This document shows, in pieces, positions 1 through 7,803 of a stretch of 17,175 nt of DNA (position 1 is the stretch's first letter; each line of letters opens with the position of its first letter). A program made the position numbers and the translations under genes. The DNA comes from Bacteroidales bacterium (GTDB lineage Bacteria > Bacteroidota > Bacteroidia > Bacteroidales > UBA932). Under the pieces are notes generated by a model. That model worked only from the letters and a program-made list of their open reading frames with translations. It did not search any database and was not told the DNA's origin. The stretch spans positions 1 to 17,175 of the forward strand of contig JAFZMA010000015.1 in assembly GCA_017551215.1 (NCBI GenBank). The letters are read 5' to 3'.

Positions 1-1
1 C

Positions 2-1471
2 ACTATTCGGTACGGAAATATAAAAGTCATCAGCTATTCCCAGTCGGCCAACCTGGTAAGGGGAAAGGTACTTAACCGCCTGAATCTAATCCAGCCGGGG
101 GAACAGTATGACGAGGATATAGTGGAAGCTACCTATTCCAGATTTTCCAGCCTGAACCTTTTCTCCAGCGTGAACATCCAGCAGCAGGAGATAGATTCCT
201 CTAAGGTACTAACGTCCATAGTGTTGCAGGCATCCAGCGTTCAGGGATTCAAGGTGGATCTGCAGGGAAGCACCAACGCAAACGGACTCCTGGGTATATC
301 TCCTGCCATTTCCTATTTCCACAAGAATGTGTTCAGGGGAGCGGAACTCCTGACCGTGGGACTGATGGGGGATTTCCAGTTCAAGCTTCACAACAACGTC
401 CATTCTACGGAAATTGGACTTAACACCACTCTGGACATTCCGCGCTTTCTTTTTGCGCCTCACACCTGGTTCCGTTCAAGGACAATACCTCATACGGAAA
501 TCGGCCTGTCCTACAGTTATCAGACCCGTCCTGAATATACCCGTAACATCCTGTCCGCCAGCTTCAACTATAACTGGAACATAAAGCGCAAGTACTATTG
601 GAAAGTAACTCCTGTTCAGGCCAATATAGTACGTATTTTCAATCTGGATTCCACTTTCTACAAGAAACTCAGCGATCCATATCTGAAAAACAGCTACAGC
701 GACCACTTTGATCTTGGAGTAGGGGCAAGCTTCTATTATGTATCAGATCCTGCTACCAAACCAGTGCATGACTTCTGGTACATAAGATATGGGCTGGATC
801 TTAGCGGAAATCTCCTGAGCCTGTTCAACTCTCAGATGAAGAAAAACGACAGGGGAGAAAGACTTGTGTGGAAGTCTCCTTATTCCCAGTATTTTAGGAT
901 GGAGCTCTCCGGAGTTTATACTTTCAAGTTCGGCGGCAATCCGAACCACATGCTGGCTTTCAGGGCTTTGGGAGGTGTTGGAAAGGGATACGGGAACTCC
1001 AATATGCTGCCTCTTGAGAAGATGTTCTGGGGAGGAGGCGCATACGACATGAGAGGCTGGCAGCCAAGGACCTTAGGTCCCGGATATGCACCGAGAGATT
1101 CCGCATTCAGAATTCCTAACCAGACCGGAGACATCAAGTTGGAAGCGAACATGGAATACCGTTTCCCGATTATTTCCATGGTCAACGGCGCAGTATTCTC
1201 TGATCTTGGAAACATCTGGACATTCGACCGAAAGAACAAGGCCACGGGAGAGGAAGCGGACAAAAGAGGAGTTTTCCGTTCAAGTGATTTCTACAAGCAT
1301 CTTGCTCTGGACTGGGGACTTGGCCTTAGAGTTGACCTGGACTTTGCAGTCATTCGCCTGGATCTTGGATTTAAAACATATAATCCGGCCTCATCCGAAT
1401 GGATAGGGCCGGACAAATGGCTCAAGAAGGATAACTTCGAAATCAGTTTCGGTATCGGCTATCCGTTCTAA
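2..1471 (+). CDS. Omp85 (BamA/TamA) family outer-membrane protein, TamL-like; 5' end outside window
   Basis: The reading frame is open from base 2, so the gene is partial; a GTG at 122 lies inside the conserved domain and is not the start. The first ~57 visible residues resemble the end of a POTRA domain (VRGKVLNRLNLIQPGEQYDE, then a helix and SSVNIQ). The rest is strand-rich and fits a 16-strand Omp85 barrel. Near base 1050 is MRGW followed by PRTLGPG, corresponding to the conserved (V/M)RG(F/W) motif of the barrel-lumen loop 6. The protein ends in alternating hydrophobic residues with a terminal Phe (FGIGYPF), as usual for a final outer-membrane strand. Family members insert or assemble outer-membrane proteins. 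The GG..MRGW..R.LGPG form followed by QTGDIKLEANMEYRF resembles the Bacteroidota TamA homologue TamL more than BamA, but the N-terminus (lipobox, number of POTRAs) that would decide this is missing. It converges on the CBM9-like gene with only 2 bp between stop codons. Confidence 0.88.
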   Translation, partial: TIRYGNIKVISYSQSANLVRGKVLNRLNLIQPGEQYDEDIVEATYSRFSSLNLFSSVNIQQQEIDSSKVLTSIVLQASSVQGFKVDLQGSTNANGLLGISPAISYFHKNVFRGAELLTVGLMGDFQFKLHNNVHSTEIGLNTTLDIPRFLFAPHTWFRSRTIPHTEIGLSYSYQTRPEYTRNILSASFNYNWNIKRKYYWKVTPVQANIVRIFNLDSTFYKKLSDPYLKNSYSDHFDLGVGASFYYVSDPATKPVHDFWYIRYGLDLSGNLLSLFNSQMKKNDRGERLVWKSPYSQYFRMELSGVYTFKFGGNPNHMLAFRALGGVGKGYGNSNMLPLEKMFWGGGAYDMRGWQPRTLGPGYAPRDSAFRIPNQTGDIKLEANMEYRFPIISMVNGAVFSDLGNIWTFDRKNKATGEEADKRGVFRSSDFYKHLALDWGLGLRVDLDFAVIRLDLGFKTYNPASSEWIGPDKWLKKDNFEISFGIGYPF

Positions 1472-1473
1472 AT

Positions 1474-2262
1474 CTATTCAAATTCAAAATAGCCAAAGAA
1501 TTCAGGTCTGTGATAATCAGGCCTTTCAGTTCCTACAGGATTCCATGTAAGATAATGGCGGTTCTGCATGTCGTCTCCGCATTTGAAGACGTTACCTCTG
1601 GCAGTGCGTCCTTTCAGGGTGGAAACATCCTTTCCCTGGAGAATCAGGTCAAGAGGAATGGCGATTATCATGTGCCACTTGAAAGGTTCATTCTCCGCAG
1701 CAATTCTCTGGCCGAAAGCCTCGTTTCCCAAACTGCTGAATCTGAGGATTCTGTCCATACGCTCCTGCTCAAAATGCTCTCTTCCTTGCTTGGACGGACC
1801 ATATCCCACAATGCCGCGGCCTATGCAATTCATCTCTATGTTATAATACACTCCGGTTTCCTCATCCGGAAGAATGAACAGTTCCATGCAGTCATCTGTC
1901 CAAGGACGGGAACCCTCATCCTTGGCAAACGTGGCGCGCAGCTCTGTCTCTTCCACCTGATATCTAATGTAAAGATAAGTGTCTGAATACATTATCTTGA
2001 AAGAAGCCTTTGGAGAATAGTTCCCGTTCCTGTCTGGCCAGTTAACAACGTCAACGGCATTGGAATCTATGCAGGAGAACTGTTTCTCTATCTCTTTCAT
2101 GCATGGATTTGAACACTCGAAATCCACATGGGCTACGGTTGCAAGCTTAATCTTTTCCATCTTGGGTTTTGGTCTGGATTGTCCGTACAAAAAATTTCCT
2201 GCAGCGCACAGCCAGAGGCCGAGCAATGCAGGAAACATGATTTTCAGAATATTGCGGTTCAT
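1474..2262 (-). CDS. secreted carbohydrate-binding family 9-like (CBM9-like) protein
   Basis: 262 residues. The N-terminus has a basic MNRN, a hydrophobic stretch to about residue 26 and a plausible signal peptidase I site (LYG-QS) near residue 27; no good lipobox is seen. The mature part has the look of the CBM9-like family common in Bacteroidota: a strand core (FKIMYSDTYLYIRYQVEE), the WTDDCMELFI segment near residues 120-129, then YYNIEMNCIG and a WNPVGTERPDYHRPEFFGYFEF ending. In such proteins this fold stands alone or is attached to glycan-active enzymes, and is thought to bind sugars in the periplasm or at the surface; no catalytic motif is seen here. It is the last gene of the rarA-kdsA-nagB unit, and its ATG overlaps the upstream stop by one base (TGATG), which suggests translational coupling. 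The specific ligand cannot be told. Confidence 0.82.
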   Translation of the reverse strand: MNRNILKIMFPALLGLWLCAAGNFLYGQSRPKPKMEKIKLATVAHVDFECSNPCMKEIEKQFSCIDSNAVDVVNWPDRNGNYSPKASFKIMYSDTYLYIRYQVEETELRATFAKDEGSRPWTDDCMELFILPDEETGVYYNIEMNCIGRGIVGYGPSKQGREHFEQERMDRILRFSSLGNEAFGQRIAAENEPFKWHMIIAIPLDLILQGKDVSTLKGRTARGNVFKCGDDMQNRHYLTWNPVGTERPDYHRPEFFGYFEFE

Positions 2263-4157
2263 CAGAACTTGTATTTAACGAAGAGTTCTATTGCTTGATA
2301 TTCAGCCATTCCCAACTTGTCGAATATGACTGCTGTATTGTGGTTTCTCTCCTCTGCCCTGAGCCAGAACTCTCTGGAATCCGAACCAGGGAACAGCGGA
2401 TAATCCTTCTGGGACTGATGACGGAATATAGCGCTTCTCTTGATCTTCACTTCCTCCGGACTCAGTGGAACAGCCATTTCAGCCTCGGCCACATCCCACT
2501 CCTGCCATGCTCCTCTGTACATCCAGATTCGGCAGTCCTTGAACCATGGCTCATCCTTAAGCTCTTCACACGCCTTTATGATGGACTGGAAACAAACCCT
2601 GTGGGTTCCATGCGGATCAGAAAGGTCTCCGGCTGCAAAAATCTGATGAGGCTTTACTCTATGAAGGAGTTTCTTTACAATCTCCACATCTTTCTTTCCA
2701 AGAGGCTTTTTCTTTACTCCACCGGTCTCGTAGAACGGCAGTGAAAGGAAGTTTACATGATCGTCCGGAATGCCCAAGAAACGGCAGGCGCTGCGGGCTT
2801 CTCCTCTACGGATATAAGTCTTTATGCGGCGTACCATCATAGGGTCTGCCTGCCCTGGATGCTTCTTACTAAGCTCAGTTTCAATGTCTTTATAGAGCTT
2901 GTCCGCATTCTCCTGATCTATCTTGAATATATCTGCGCTCTCGCGAATGAAATCCAGATATCTTATAACATCATGGTCAAACACCGCAATGTTTCCGCTA
3001 GTCTGGTATGCCACATGGATATCGTGTCCGTGCTCGGCAAGACGGGCCAGAGTACCTCCCATGGAAATAACATCGTCATCCGGGTGAGGGGAGAACACTA
3101 CAACTCTCTTAGGATAAGGCAAAGCCCTTTCAGGACGGGTTGAATCGTCTGTGTTAGGTTTTCCTCCCGGCCATCCGCTGATGATGTGCTGGAGATCGTT
3201 GAACACCTTTATATTTATCTGGCTTGCAGGGCCTTTCTCGGTTACAAGGTCACTCATTCCGTTATCGTTGTAATCACGGTCGGTGAGCTTGAGGATTGGC
3301 TTGTCCAGTTTCTTGCAGAGCCAGAATACAGACTTGCGGATGAGGTATGGAGTCCACTCAACCTTGTCTGTAAGCCAAGGAGTCTCAATTCTTGTAAGGT
3401 TTACGGCAGCGGCCTTGTCTACAATGATGTGAGCGTTCCCATGCTCCTGAAGATAGGATGCCGGAACCATCTTGGTAACCTCTCCCTGGACTATCTTCTT
3501 AATTGAAGGAGCTGCTCCCTCTCCCCAGGCCAGATAATATATCTTTCTGGCTTCCAGGATAGTGGCAATACCCATCGTAATGGCGTAGTAAGGAACGTCA
3601 TCCACGCCGAAGAATTCGCTTGCGGCAGCAACCCTGGTTGTGAAGTTGAGGTTTACCTTCCTTGTACGGGAGTTGTATGGAGAACCTGGCTCGTTCATGG
3701 CCATGTTGCTGGTAATCACAATATCCAGTCCACCGGCCTTTTCAATCTCCTTCTCATAGCCCATGCAATACTCCTCCATCTTGTCTCTCTTGCTGCTGTC
3801 CAGGAAGTGAATGTTCTTCTTTGGAATGTCCACGTCATCCAGAAGGCATTCCTTGAGGAATCTGTAATGGCTCTGAAGTTCGTTGCGGTCCAAAGGATAG
3901 TAGTCGTCCATCCCGAACACCTCTATATTCTTAAAACTCAAAGTCTTTGCCTTTACAGCGGCAATCAGGTCTTCAAAAACCGGAAGGCAGGCAGAAGAAG
4001 CAGCCAATGCCAGTACCAGTTTTTTCCCCTCTGCGGCCTTCTTCCTGGCCTGAACAATAACATCCCTGACGATTACTTTTGCGGCTTCTTTCTGTTCGCC
4101 GAAAATTTTAACGGGCAGTTTCTCGTACCTCTTGGAAAAATCTGATGTCAAAAACAT
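2262..4157 (-). CDS. nagB: glucosamine-6-phosphate deaminase-like (NagB-like) / PIG-L deacetylase fusion
   Basis: 631 residues, two domains. Residues ~20-260 align by eye with NagB/GalB isomerases: FGMDDYY (81-87, matching the MDEY catalytic Asp region), HYRFLKE, VDIPKKNIHFLD, NEPGS..NSRTR (155-166) and YAITMGIATIL. Residues ~349-480 and on form a PIG-L (LmbE-like) N-deacetylase domain with the metal motif SPHPDDD (356-362), DPHGTHR (514-520) and a FRHQSQ segment (578-583). This fusion is a recognised Bacteroidota protein, usually annotated as glucosamine-6-phosphate deaminase. The NagB half looks catalytically damaged: the phosphate loop reads AASSAC instead of the usual ATGSTP type, and the G.G..GHI.FNEP loop is about five residues short and lacks the catalytic His. 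The nagB symbol is therefore a homology label; deaminase activity is doubtful, while the PIG-L site looks intact. It follows kdsA by 13 bp. Confidence 0.85.
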   Translation of the reverse strand: MFLTSDFSKRYEKLPVKIFGEQKEAAKVIVRDVIVQARKKAAEGKKLVLALAASSACLPVFEDLIAAVKAKTLSFKNIEVFGMDDYYPLDRNELQSHYRFLKECLLDDVDIPKKNIHFLDSSKRDKMEEYCMGYEKEIEKAGGLDIVITSNMAMNEPGSPYNSRTRKVNLNFTTRVAAASEFFGVDDVPYYAITMGIATILEARKIYYLAWGEGAAPSIKKIVQGEVTKMVPASYLQEHGNAHIIVDKAAAVNLTRIETPWLTDKVEWTPYLIRKSVFWLCKKLDKPILKLTDRDYNDNGMSDLVTEKGPASQINIKVFNDLQHIISGWPGGKPNTDDSTRPERALPYPKRVVVFSPHPDDDVISMGGTLARLAEHGHDIHVAYQTSGNIAVFDHDVIRYLDFIRESADIFKIDQENADKLYKDIETELSKKHPGQADPMMVRRIKTYIRRGEARSACRFLGIPDDHVNFLSLPFYETGGVKKKPLGKKDVEIVKKLLHRVKPHQIFAAGDLSDPHGTHRVCFQSIIKACEELKDEPWFKDCRIWMYRGAWQEWDVAEAEMAVPLSPEEVKIKRSAIFRHQSQKDYPLFPGSDSREFWLRAEERNHNTAVIFDKLGMAEYQAIELFVKYKF

Positions 4158-4170
4158 ATCTTTAACTGAT

Positions 4171-4998
4171 TTATATCTTGTTAATTGAGTTCATTGTTGC
4201 GCGTAACTCCACCAATTGCGCCAGCAGGCCGTCCATCAGTGAAAGGTTAAGCATATTGGCTCCGTCGCTCTTGGCGTTCGCCGGATCCGGATGGGTTTCC
4301 ATAAACAATCCGTCCACTCCGACAGCAATGCCTGCACGGGCAATATGCGGAATGAGTTCAGGCTCTCCTCCGGTTACTCCGGATGTCTGGTTCGGCTTCT
4401 GAAGAGAATGGGTAACATCCAGAATTACAGGACATCCCAGTTTCTGCATCTTTGGAATCCCGCGGAAATCCACCACAAGATCCCCGTAACCGAACTGGCT
4501 TCCTCTTTCCGTAAGCATTACATTGTCATTCCCGCTGTCCTTAACCTTCTGGACTGCAAATTTCATAGCTTCCGGAGAAAGGAACTGTCCCTTCTTTATG
4601 TTCACCCACTTGCCTGTTGCGGCAGCGGCCTGGAGCAACTCTGTCTGGCGGCACAGGAATGCCGGAATCTGCAGTATGTCTATGTCGTAGGACGCGGCAA
4701 GAGAGGCCTCTTCCACACTGTGCACATCGGTGACTATGGCCACTCCCAGCTCTTTCCTTATAGATTGTAGCAATGCAAGGCCTTCCTTGTCCCCGATACC
4801 GGTGAAAGAAGTGATTTTGGAGCGGTTTGCCTTCTTGTATGAAGCCTTGAAAATGAAAGGAATCTTATACTTTGCAGTCAGAGCTTTTAGAGTAGACGCT
4901 ATGGAACGGGTTATTTCCTCGCCCTCAATCACGCAGGGACCTGCCATGAGGAAAAACATCCCGTTGTTATAATCTGTAACCAGTTCCAAATTTTTCAT
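4171..4998 (-). CDS. kdsA: 3-deoxy-8-phosphooctulonate (Kdo-8-phosphate) synthase
   Basis: 275 residues, full length (E. coli KdsA is 284). It condenses phosphoenolpyruvate with arabinose-5-phosphate to Kdo-8-phosphate, the first committed precursor of the inner-core LPS sugar, in the cytoplasm. Diagnostic segments are KASYKKANRS (51-60), TDVHSV (90-95), DILQIPAFLCRQTE (107-120), NIKKGQFLSP (133-142), TERGSQFGYGDLVVDFRG (163-180) and DVTHSLQKPN (194-203). Cys22 in AGPCVIE sits where metal-dependent enzymes (Aquifex type) have their Cys ligand and where E. coli has Asn; His197, Glu234 and Asp245 would complete the site, so this looks like a metal-requiring KdsA. It is the second gene of the rarA unit, 19 bp after rarA; that gap also holds a TAnnTTTG box, so kdsA may have its own promoter. 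Confidence 0.97.
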   Translation of the reverse strand: MKNLELVTDYNNGMFFLMAGPCVIEGEEITRSIASTLKALTAKYKIPFIFKASYKKANRSKITSFTGIGDKEGLALLQSIRKELGVAIVTDVHSVEEASLAASYDIDILQIPAFLCRQTELLQAAAATGKWVNIKKGQFLSPEAMKFAVQKVKDSGNDNVMLTERGSQFGYGDLVVDFRGIPKMQKLGCPVILDVTHSLQKPNQTSGVTGGEPELIPHIARAGIAVGVDGLFMETHPDPANAKSDGANMLNLSLMDGLLAQLVELRATMNSINKI

Positions 4999-5002
4999 CG
5001 TG

Positions 5003-5010
5003 CAAATGTA
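5003..5010 (-). promoter_or_regulatory. candidate -7 box (TACATTTG) just upstream of kdsA
   Basis: Read on the minus strand this is an exact TAnnTTTG match in the 19-bp rarA-kdsA gap. Only four bases (4999-5002) separate it from the kdsA ATG, so a transcript from it would have almost no 5' leader. No TTTG-like -33 element is found at 19-21 bp. It may be chance; the alternative is expression from the rarA promoter alone. Confidence 0.25.
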
Positions 5011-5017
5011 TAAAAAA

Positions 5018-6304
5018 TTAGTAATTGTATTTCTCCCAAAGCAATTTCAGACGCCTTCTTATCTCATCCTCGCTGCGGTTAGATGAAGGGTCGTAAATCC
5101 TGGTGCCGCTCACTTCCTCCGGAAGGAACTCAAGGTCTGCGAAATTGCCCTCGTAATCATGGGCGTACTTGTATCCCTGATGGTATCCCAGTTCTTTCAT
5201 CAGGCGGGTAGGGGCGTTCCTCAGATGAAGCGGAACGCTCAGGTCTCCGCTTTGCTCCACAAGGCTCAAAGCCACATCTATGGCCATAATGGAAGAGTTG
5301 CTCTTTGGACTGGTAGCCAGATAGATAGCGCACTCTGAAAGAGGTATCCTCCCTTCCGGCATTCCAATCTGCTGGACAGCAGCGAAAGTGCTCTGGGCCA
5401 GAAGCAGGGCGTTCGGATTGGCAAGACCGATATCCTCGGCCGCCAGAATTACCATGCGGCGGGCTATAAAGAGGGGATCCTCTCCTCCTTTTATCATACG
5501 GGCAAGCCAGTAGACAGCCGCATTCGGATCCGAGCCCCTAAGGCTCTTGATGAACGCGGAGATAATGTCATAGTGCTGCTCACCGTTTTTGTCGTAGAGA
5601 GCCATATTTTCCTGAAGACGCTCCTTGACAATCTCATTTGTTATCTCAACCTTCTCTCCCTCTGGAATGCTGCCAACTATAATCTCCAGTACATTAAGAA
5701 GTTTGCGCGCATCTCCGCCACTGTAGCGGAATAGGGCTTCTTTCTCGGCGATGGTTATTTTTCTGGAAGAAAGATAGGGGTCTTTCTCCACTGCCCGCAT
5801 GAGCAGCGTATCCAGATCTCCAACGCTCAACTCCTTGAGAACAAATACCTGGCATCGGGACAGAAGCGGGCTTATCACCTCGAACGAAGGGTTTTCCGTG
5901 GTAGCGCCGATAAGAATGATGGTTCCGTCTTCAACGGCACCGAGCAGGGCGTCCTGCTGGCCTTTGTTGAACCGGTGGATTTCATCGATGAACAGGATAG
6001 GGGTCTTGGAATTGAAGAGGTTCTTGTCCTTTGCCCGGGCAATCACCTCACGCACATCCTTTACTCCGGAGCTCACCGCAGACAGGGTGTAGAAGCTGCG
6101 GTCCAGCTGTTTGGAGATTATGTTGGCAAGGGTGGTCTTGCCCACGCCTGGAGGCCCCCAGAGTATGAAGGAGGACAGATTGCCGCTTTCTATCATATTG
6201 CGCAGCACGCTGCCTTTGCCCACAAGATGCTCCTGTCCAACATATTCGTCAAGAGATACAGGGCGTATCCTTTCAGCAAGCGGTATCTTGGCTTCCGTAT
6301 TCAT
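5018..6304 (-). CDS. rarA: replication-associated recombination protein A (RarA/MgsA AAA+ ATPase)
   Basis: 428 residues, usual family length. A clamp-loader-like AAA+ ATPase that acts at stalled replication forks and single-strand gaps. Seen in order: N-terminal LAERIRP..LDEYVGQEHL typical of the family; Walker A GPPGVGKTT (50-58); Walker B ILFIDE (103-108) followed by IHRFNKGQQDALL; sensor 1 GATTENPSF (133-141); arginine finger at LLSR (147-150); sensor 2 SGGDARKLLN near 195-204; then the helical C-terminal domain with GSDPNAAVYWLARMI, AAEDIGLA and ECAIYLA, which forms the tetramer in characterised relatives. ATG at 6304 fits the conserved N-terminus. It heads the minus-strand unit with kdsA and is divergent from the DUF389 gene across 71 bp. 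Confidence 0.96.
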   Translation of the reverse strand: MNTEAKIPLAERIRPVSLDEYVGQEHLVGKGSVLRNMIESGNLSSFILWGPPGVGKTTLANIISKQLDRSFYTLSAVSSGVKDVREVIARAKDKNLFNSKTPILFIDEIHRFNKGQQDALLGAVEDGTIILIGATTENPSFEVISPLLSRCQVFVLKELSVGDLDTLLMRAVEKDPYLSSRKITIAEKEALFRYSGGDARKLLNVLEIIVGSIPEGEKVEITNEIVKERLQENMALYDKNGEQHYDIISAFIKSLRGSDPNAAVYWLARMIKGGEDPLFIARRMVILAAEDIGLANPNALLLAQSTFAAVQQIGMPEGRIPLSECAIYLATSPKSNSSIMAIDVALSLVEQSGDLSVPLHLRNAPTRLMKELGYHQGYKYAHDYEGNFADLEFLPEEVSGTRIYDPSSNRSEDEIRRRLKLLWEKYNY

Positions 6305-6328
6305 TCAAGTCTCGTTTATAGCAGTTCG

Positions 6329-6336
6329 CAAATTTA
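6329..6336 (-). promoter_or_regulatory. candidate Bacteroidota -7 promoter box (TAAATTTG) for rarA
   Basis: Exact TAnnTTTG match on the minus strand, ending 24 nt before the rarA ATG, in the divergent 71-bp spacer. It is the only such match facing rarA. No clear TTTG -33 element is visible at 19-21 bp. It would drive the rarA-kdsA-nagB-CBM9 unit. Confidence 0.45.
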
Positions 6337-6347
6337 AGCAAAAAGAC

Positions 6348-6355
6348 TATCTTTG
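6348..6355 (+). promoter_or_regulatory. candidate Bacteroidota -7 promoter box (TATCTTTG) for the DUF389 gene
   Basis: Exact TAnnTTTG match ending 20 nt before the ATG at 6376. A TTCG at 6325-6328, 19 bp upstream, is a possible weak -33 element. It lies back to back with the rarA box on the other strand, only 11 bp apart, so RNA polymerase binding to the two would probably compete. Confidence 0.5.
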
Positions 6356-6375
6356 TAGTTAAAGCATAGGAATAA

Positions 6376-7725
6376 ATGGAAGAGAATAAAAGCATACGTT
6401 CAAAGTTCAAGAGATACTTTTCCATGAGAGGATTTCTCACGGACAAGAGCGATGTGGTTAACAGGATCAACGACGGAATCACTTTCCGCGGTCCATATCT
6501 TTGGGTACTTGTCTTTGCCATTTTACTGGCTTCTCTAGGCTTGAACGTCAATTCCACGGCGGTCATTATTGGCGCCATGCTGATTTCCCCCCTGATGGGT
6601 CCAATAATAGGTATGGGCTATTCAGTGGGAACCAACGACTTTGACCTTCTCAAGACCAGCCTCAAGAACTATGCTGTTGCTACACTCATAAGTCTTATTA
6701 CCGCAACCGTCTATTTCACGCTTACACCATACCACGGCGCTCAGAGCGAGCTTCTTGCAAGGACTTCTCCAACACTCTACGATGTTCTGATTGCATTGTT
6801 CGGCGGTGCTGCGGGCATTGTAGCCATAGCCTCCAAAGACAAGGGAAACATACTTCCAGGAGTGGCTATAGCAACCGCCCTTATGCCGCCTCTGTGTACG
6901 GCGGGATTCGGAATAGCCAGCCTTAACCTGAAGTATTTCCTGGGAGCCTTTTTCCTGTATTTCATCAATACTGTATTCATTGCTCTGGCAACATATCTAG
7001 GAGTCAGGGCTATGCGTTTCCGCCACGTGGCCAAGCCGGAAGACGGCAATTTCCGCAGGGTGAGAGGCTATCTTGTGGCCATTGTGCTGGCCACAATGGT
7101 ACCGGCTGCCATACTTACTGTAAATATCATTAGAGAAAGTTTCTTTGCTTCTGATTTGCAGCACTTTATAAGCAATGAGATGAACTATGGCGGGAGCCAG
7201 ATCATTTCCCAGAACGTAGACAAGAAAGAAAAGGTTCTCACTCTGGCTGCGGTGGGAAAAGAGATTCCTGAAATAAAAATCGCTGAGGCAAAACAGAAAA
7301 TGCCTCTGTACGGGTTAGGGGATTACACTCTCAATATCATTCAGGGAAACCTCACAGACAGCATCTTGTCCCTGAAAGGCTCCATTTCCTCTTTTAACAC
7401 CACAAAGGATGAGCTTAACGCTACCATAAGTCATCAGAGCGCTGAAATCTCCGGTCTGCAGGAAAGAATAAGCCAATTCACCAGATACGAGACAATTGCA
7501 AAGCAAATGATAGATGAGGTCCAGACTTTGTATCCTCAGGTAAACACTTTGAGCCTGGCTCCGACAGTTGAAACCGGAAAAGACACAAACGACATAAGCA
7601 GCTATGTAACAGCGCAGATTGTCCTTCAAGAAAAGACAACAATTCCAATCGATGAAATTGACAGACTCAAACAATTTATCAAAAAGAGAGTGGATGCGGA
7701 CTCTCTGGTATTGATTTTGAGATAG
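6376..7725 (+). CDS. DUF389 family integral membrane protein
   Basis: 449 residues. The N-terminal half is a DUF389 (TIGR00341/TIGR00271-type) membrane domain: hydrophobic segments at about 41-58, 62-84, 99-118, 135-154, 163-183, 187-213 and 230-252, with the typical NSTAVIIGAMLISPLMGPI..G (59-80) and GVAIATALMPPLCTAGFG (162-179). The biochemical function of the family is unknown; a transport or envelope role has been supposed, but nothing in the sequence proves one. Residues ~255-449 are soluble, with a probable coiled coil near 325-390 (SLKGSISSFNTTKDELNATI and on) and a basic C-terminus. Many family members are shorter, so this tail is the distinctive part. The gene is transcribed alone from the rarA-divergent spacer, and 78 bp separate it from the next gene. 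Confidence 0.88.
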   Translation: MEENKSIRSKFKRYFSMRGFLTDKSDVVNRINDGITFRGPYLWVLVFAILLASLGLNVNSTAVIIGAMLISPLMGPIIGMGYSVGTNDFDLLKTSLKNYAVATLISLITATVYFTLTPYHGAQSELLARTSPTLYDVLIALFGGAAGIVAIASKDKGNILPGVAIATALMPPLCTAGFGIASLNLKYFLGAFFLYFINTVFIALATYLGVRAMRFRHVAKPEDGNFRRVRGYLVAIVLATMVPAAILTVNIIRESFFASDLQHFISNEMNYGGSQIISQNVDKKEKVLTLAAVGKEIPEIKIAEAKQKMPLYGLGDYTLNIIQGNLTDSILSLKGSISSFNTTKDELNATISHQSAEISGLQERISQFTRYETIAKQMIDEVQTLYPQVNTLSLAPTVETGKDTNDISSYVTAQIVLQEKTTIPIDEIDRLKQFIKKRVDADSLVLILR

Positions 7726-7803
7726 GGTTCAGCGATTGTTTAAGGAGATATTTCTATTTAACATAATATAAATTGTCTGACAAATTTAACACATCTTACA
7801 GAA

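Noticed and set aside
7079..7099. Perfect 8-bp hairpin (CCATTGTG / CACAATGG, 5-nt loop) within the DUF389 gene
   Set aside because: It lies in the middle of a coding helix (VAIVLATMV), has no T-run and no regulatory context; probably codon coincidence.
7726..7803. Promoter for the hydrolase gene in the 78-bp spacer
   Set aside because: Only a spaced variant (TATAAATTG near 7767-7775) was found, with no strict TAnnTTTG and no -33; too weak to list.
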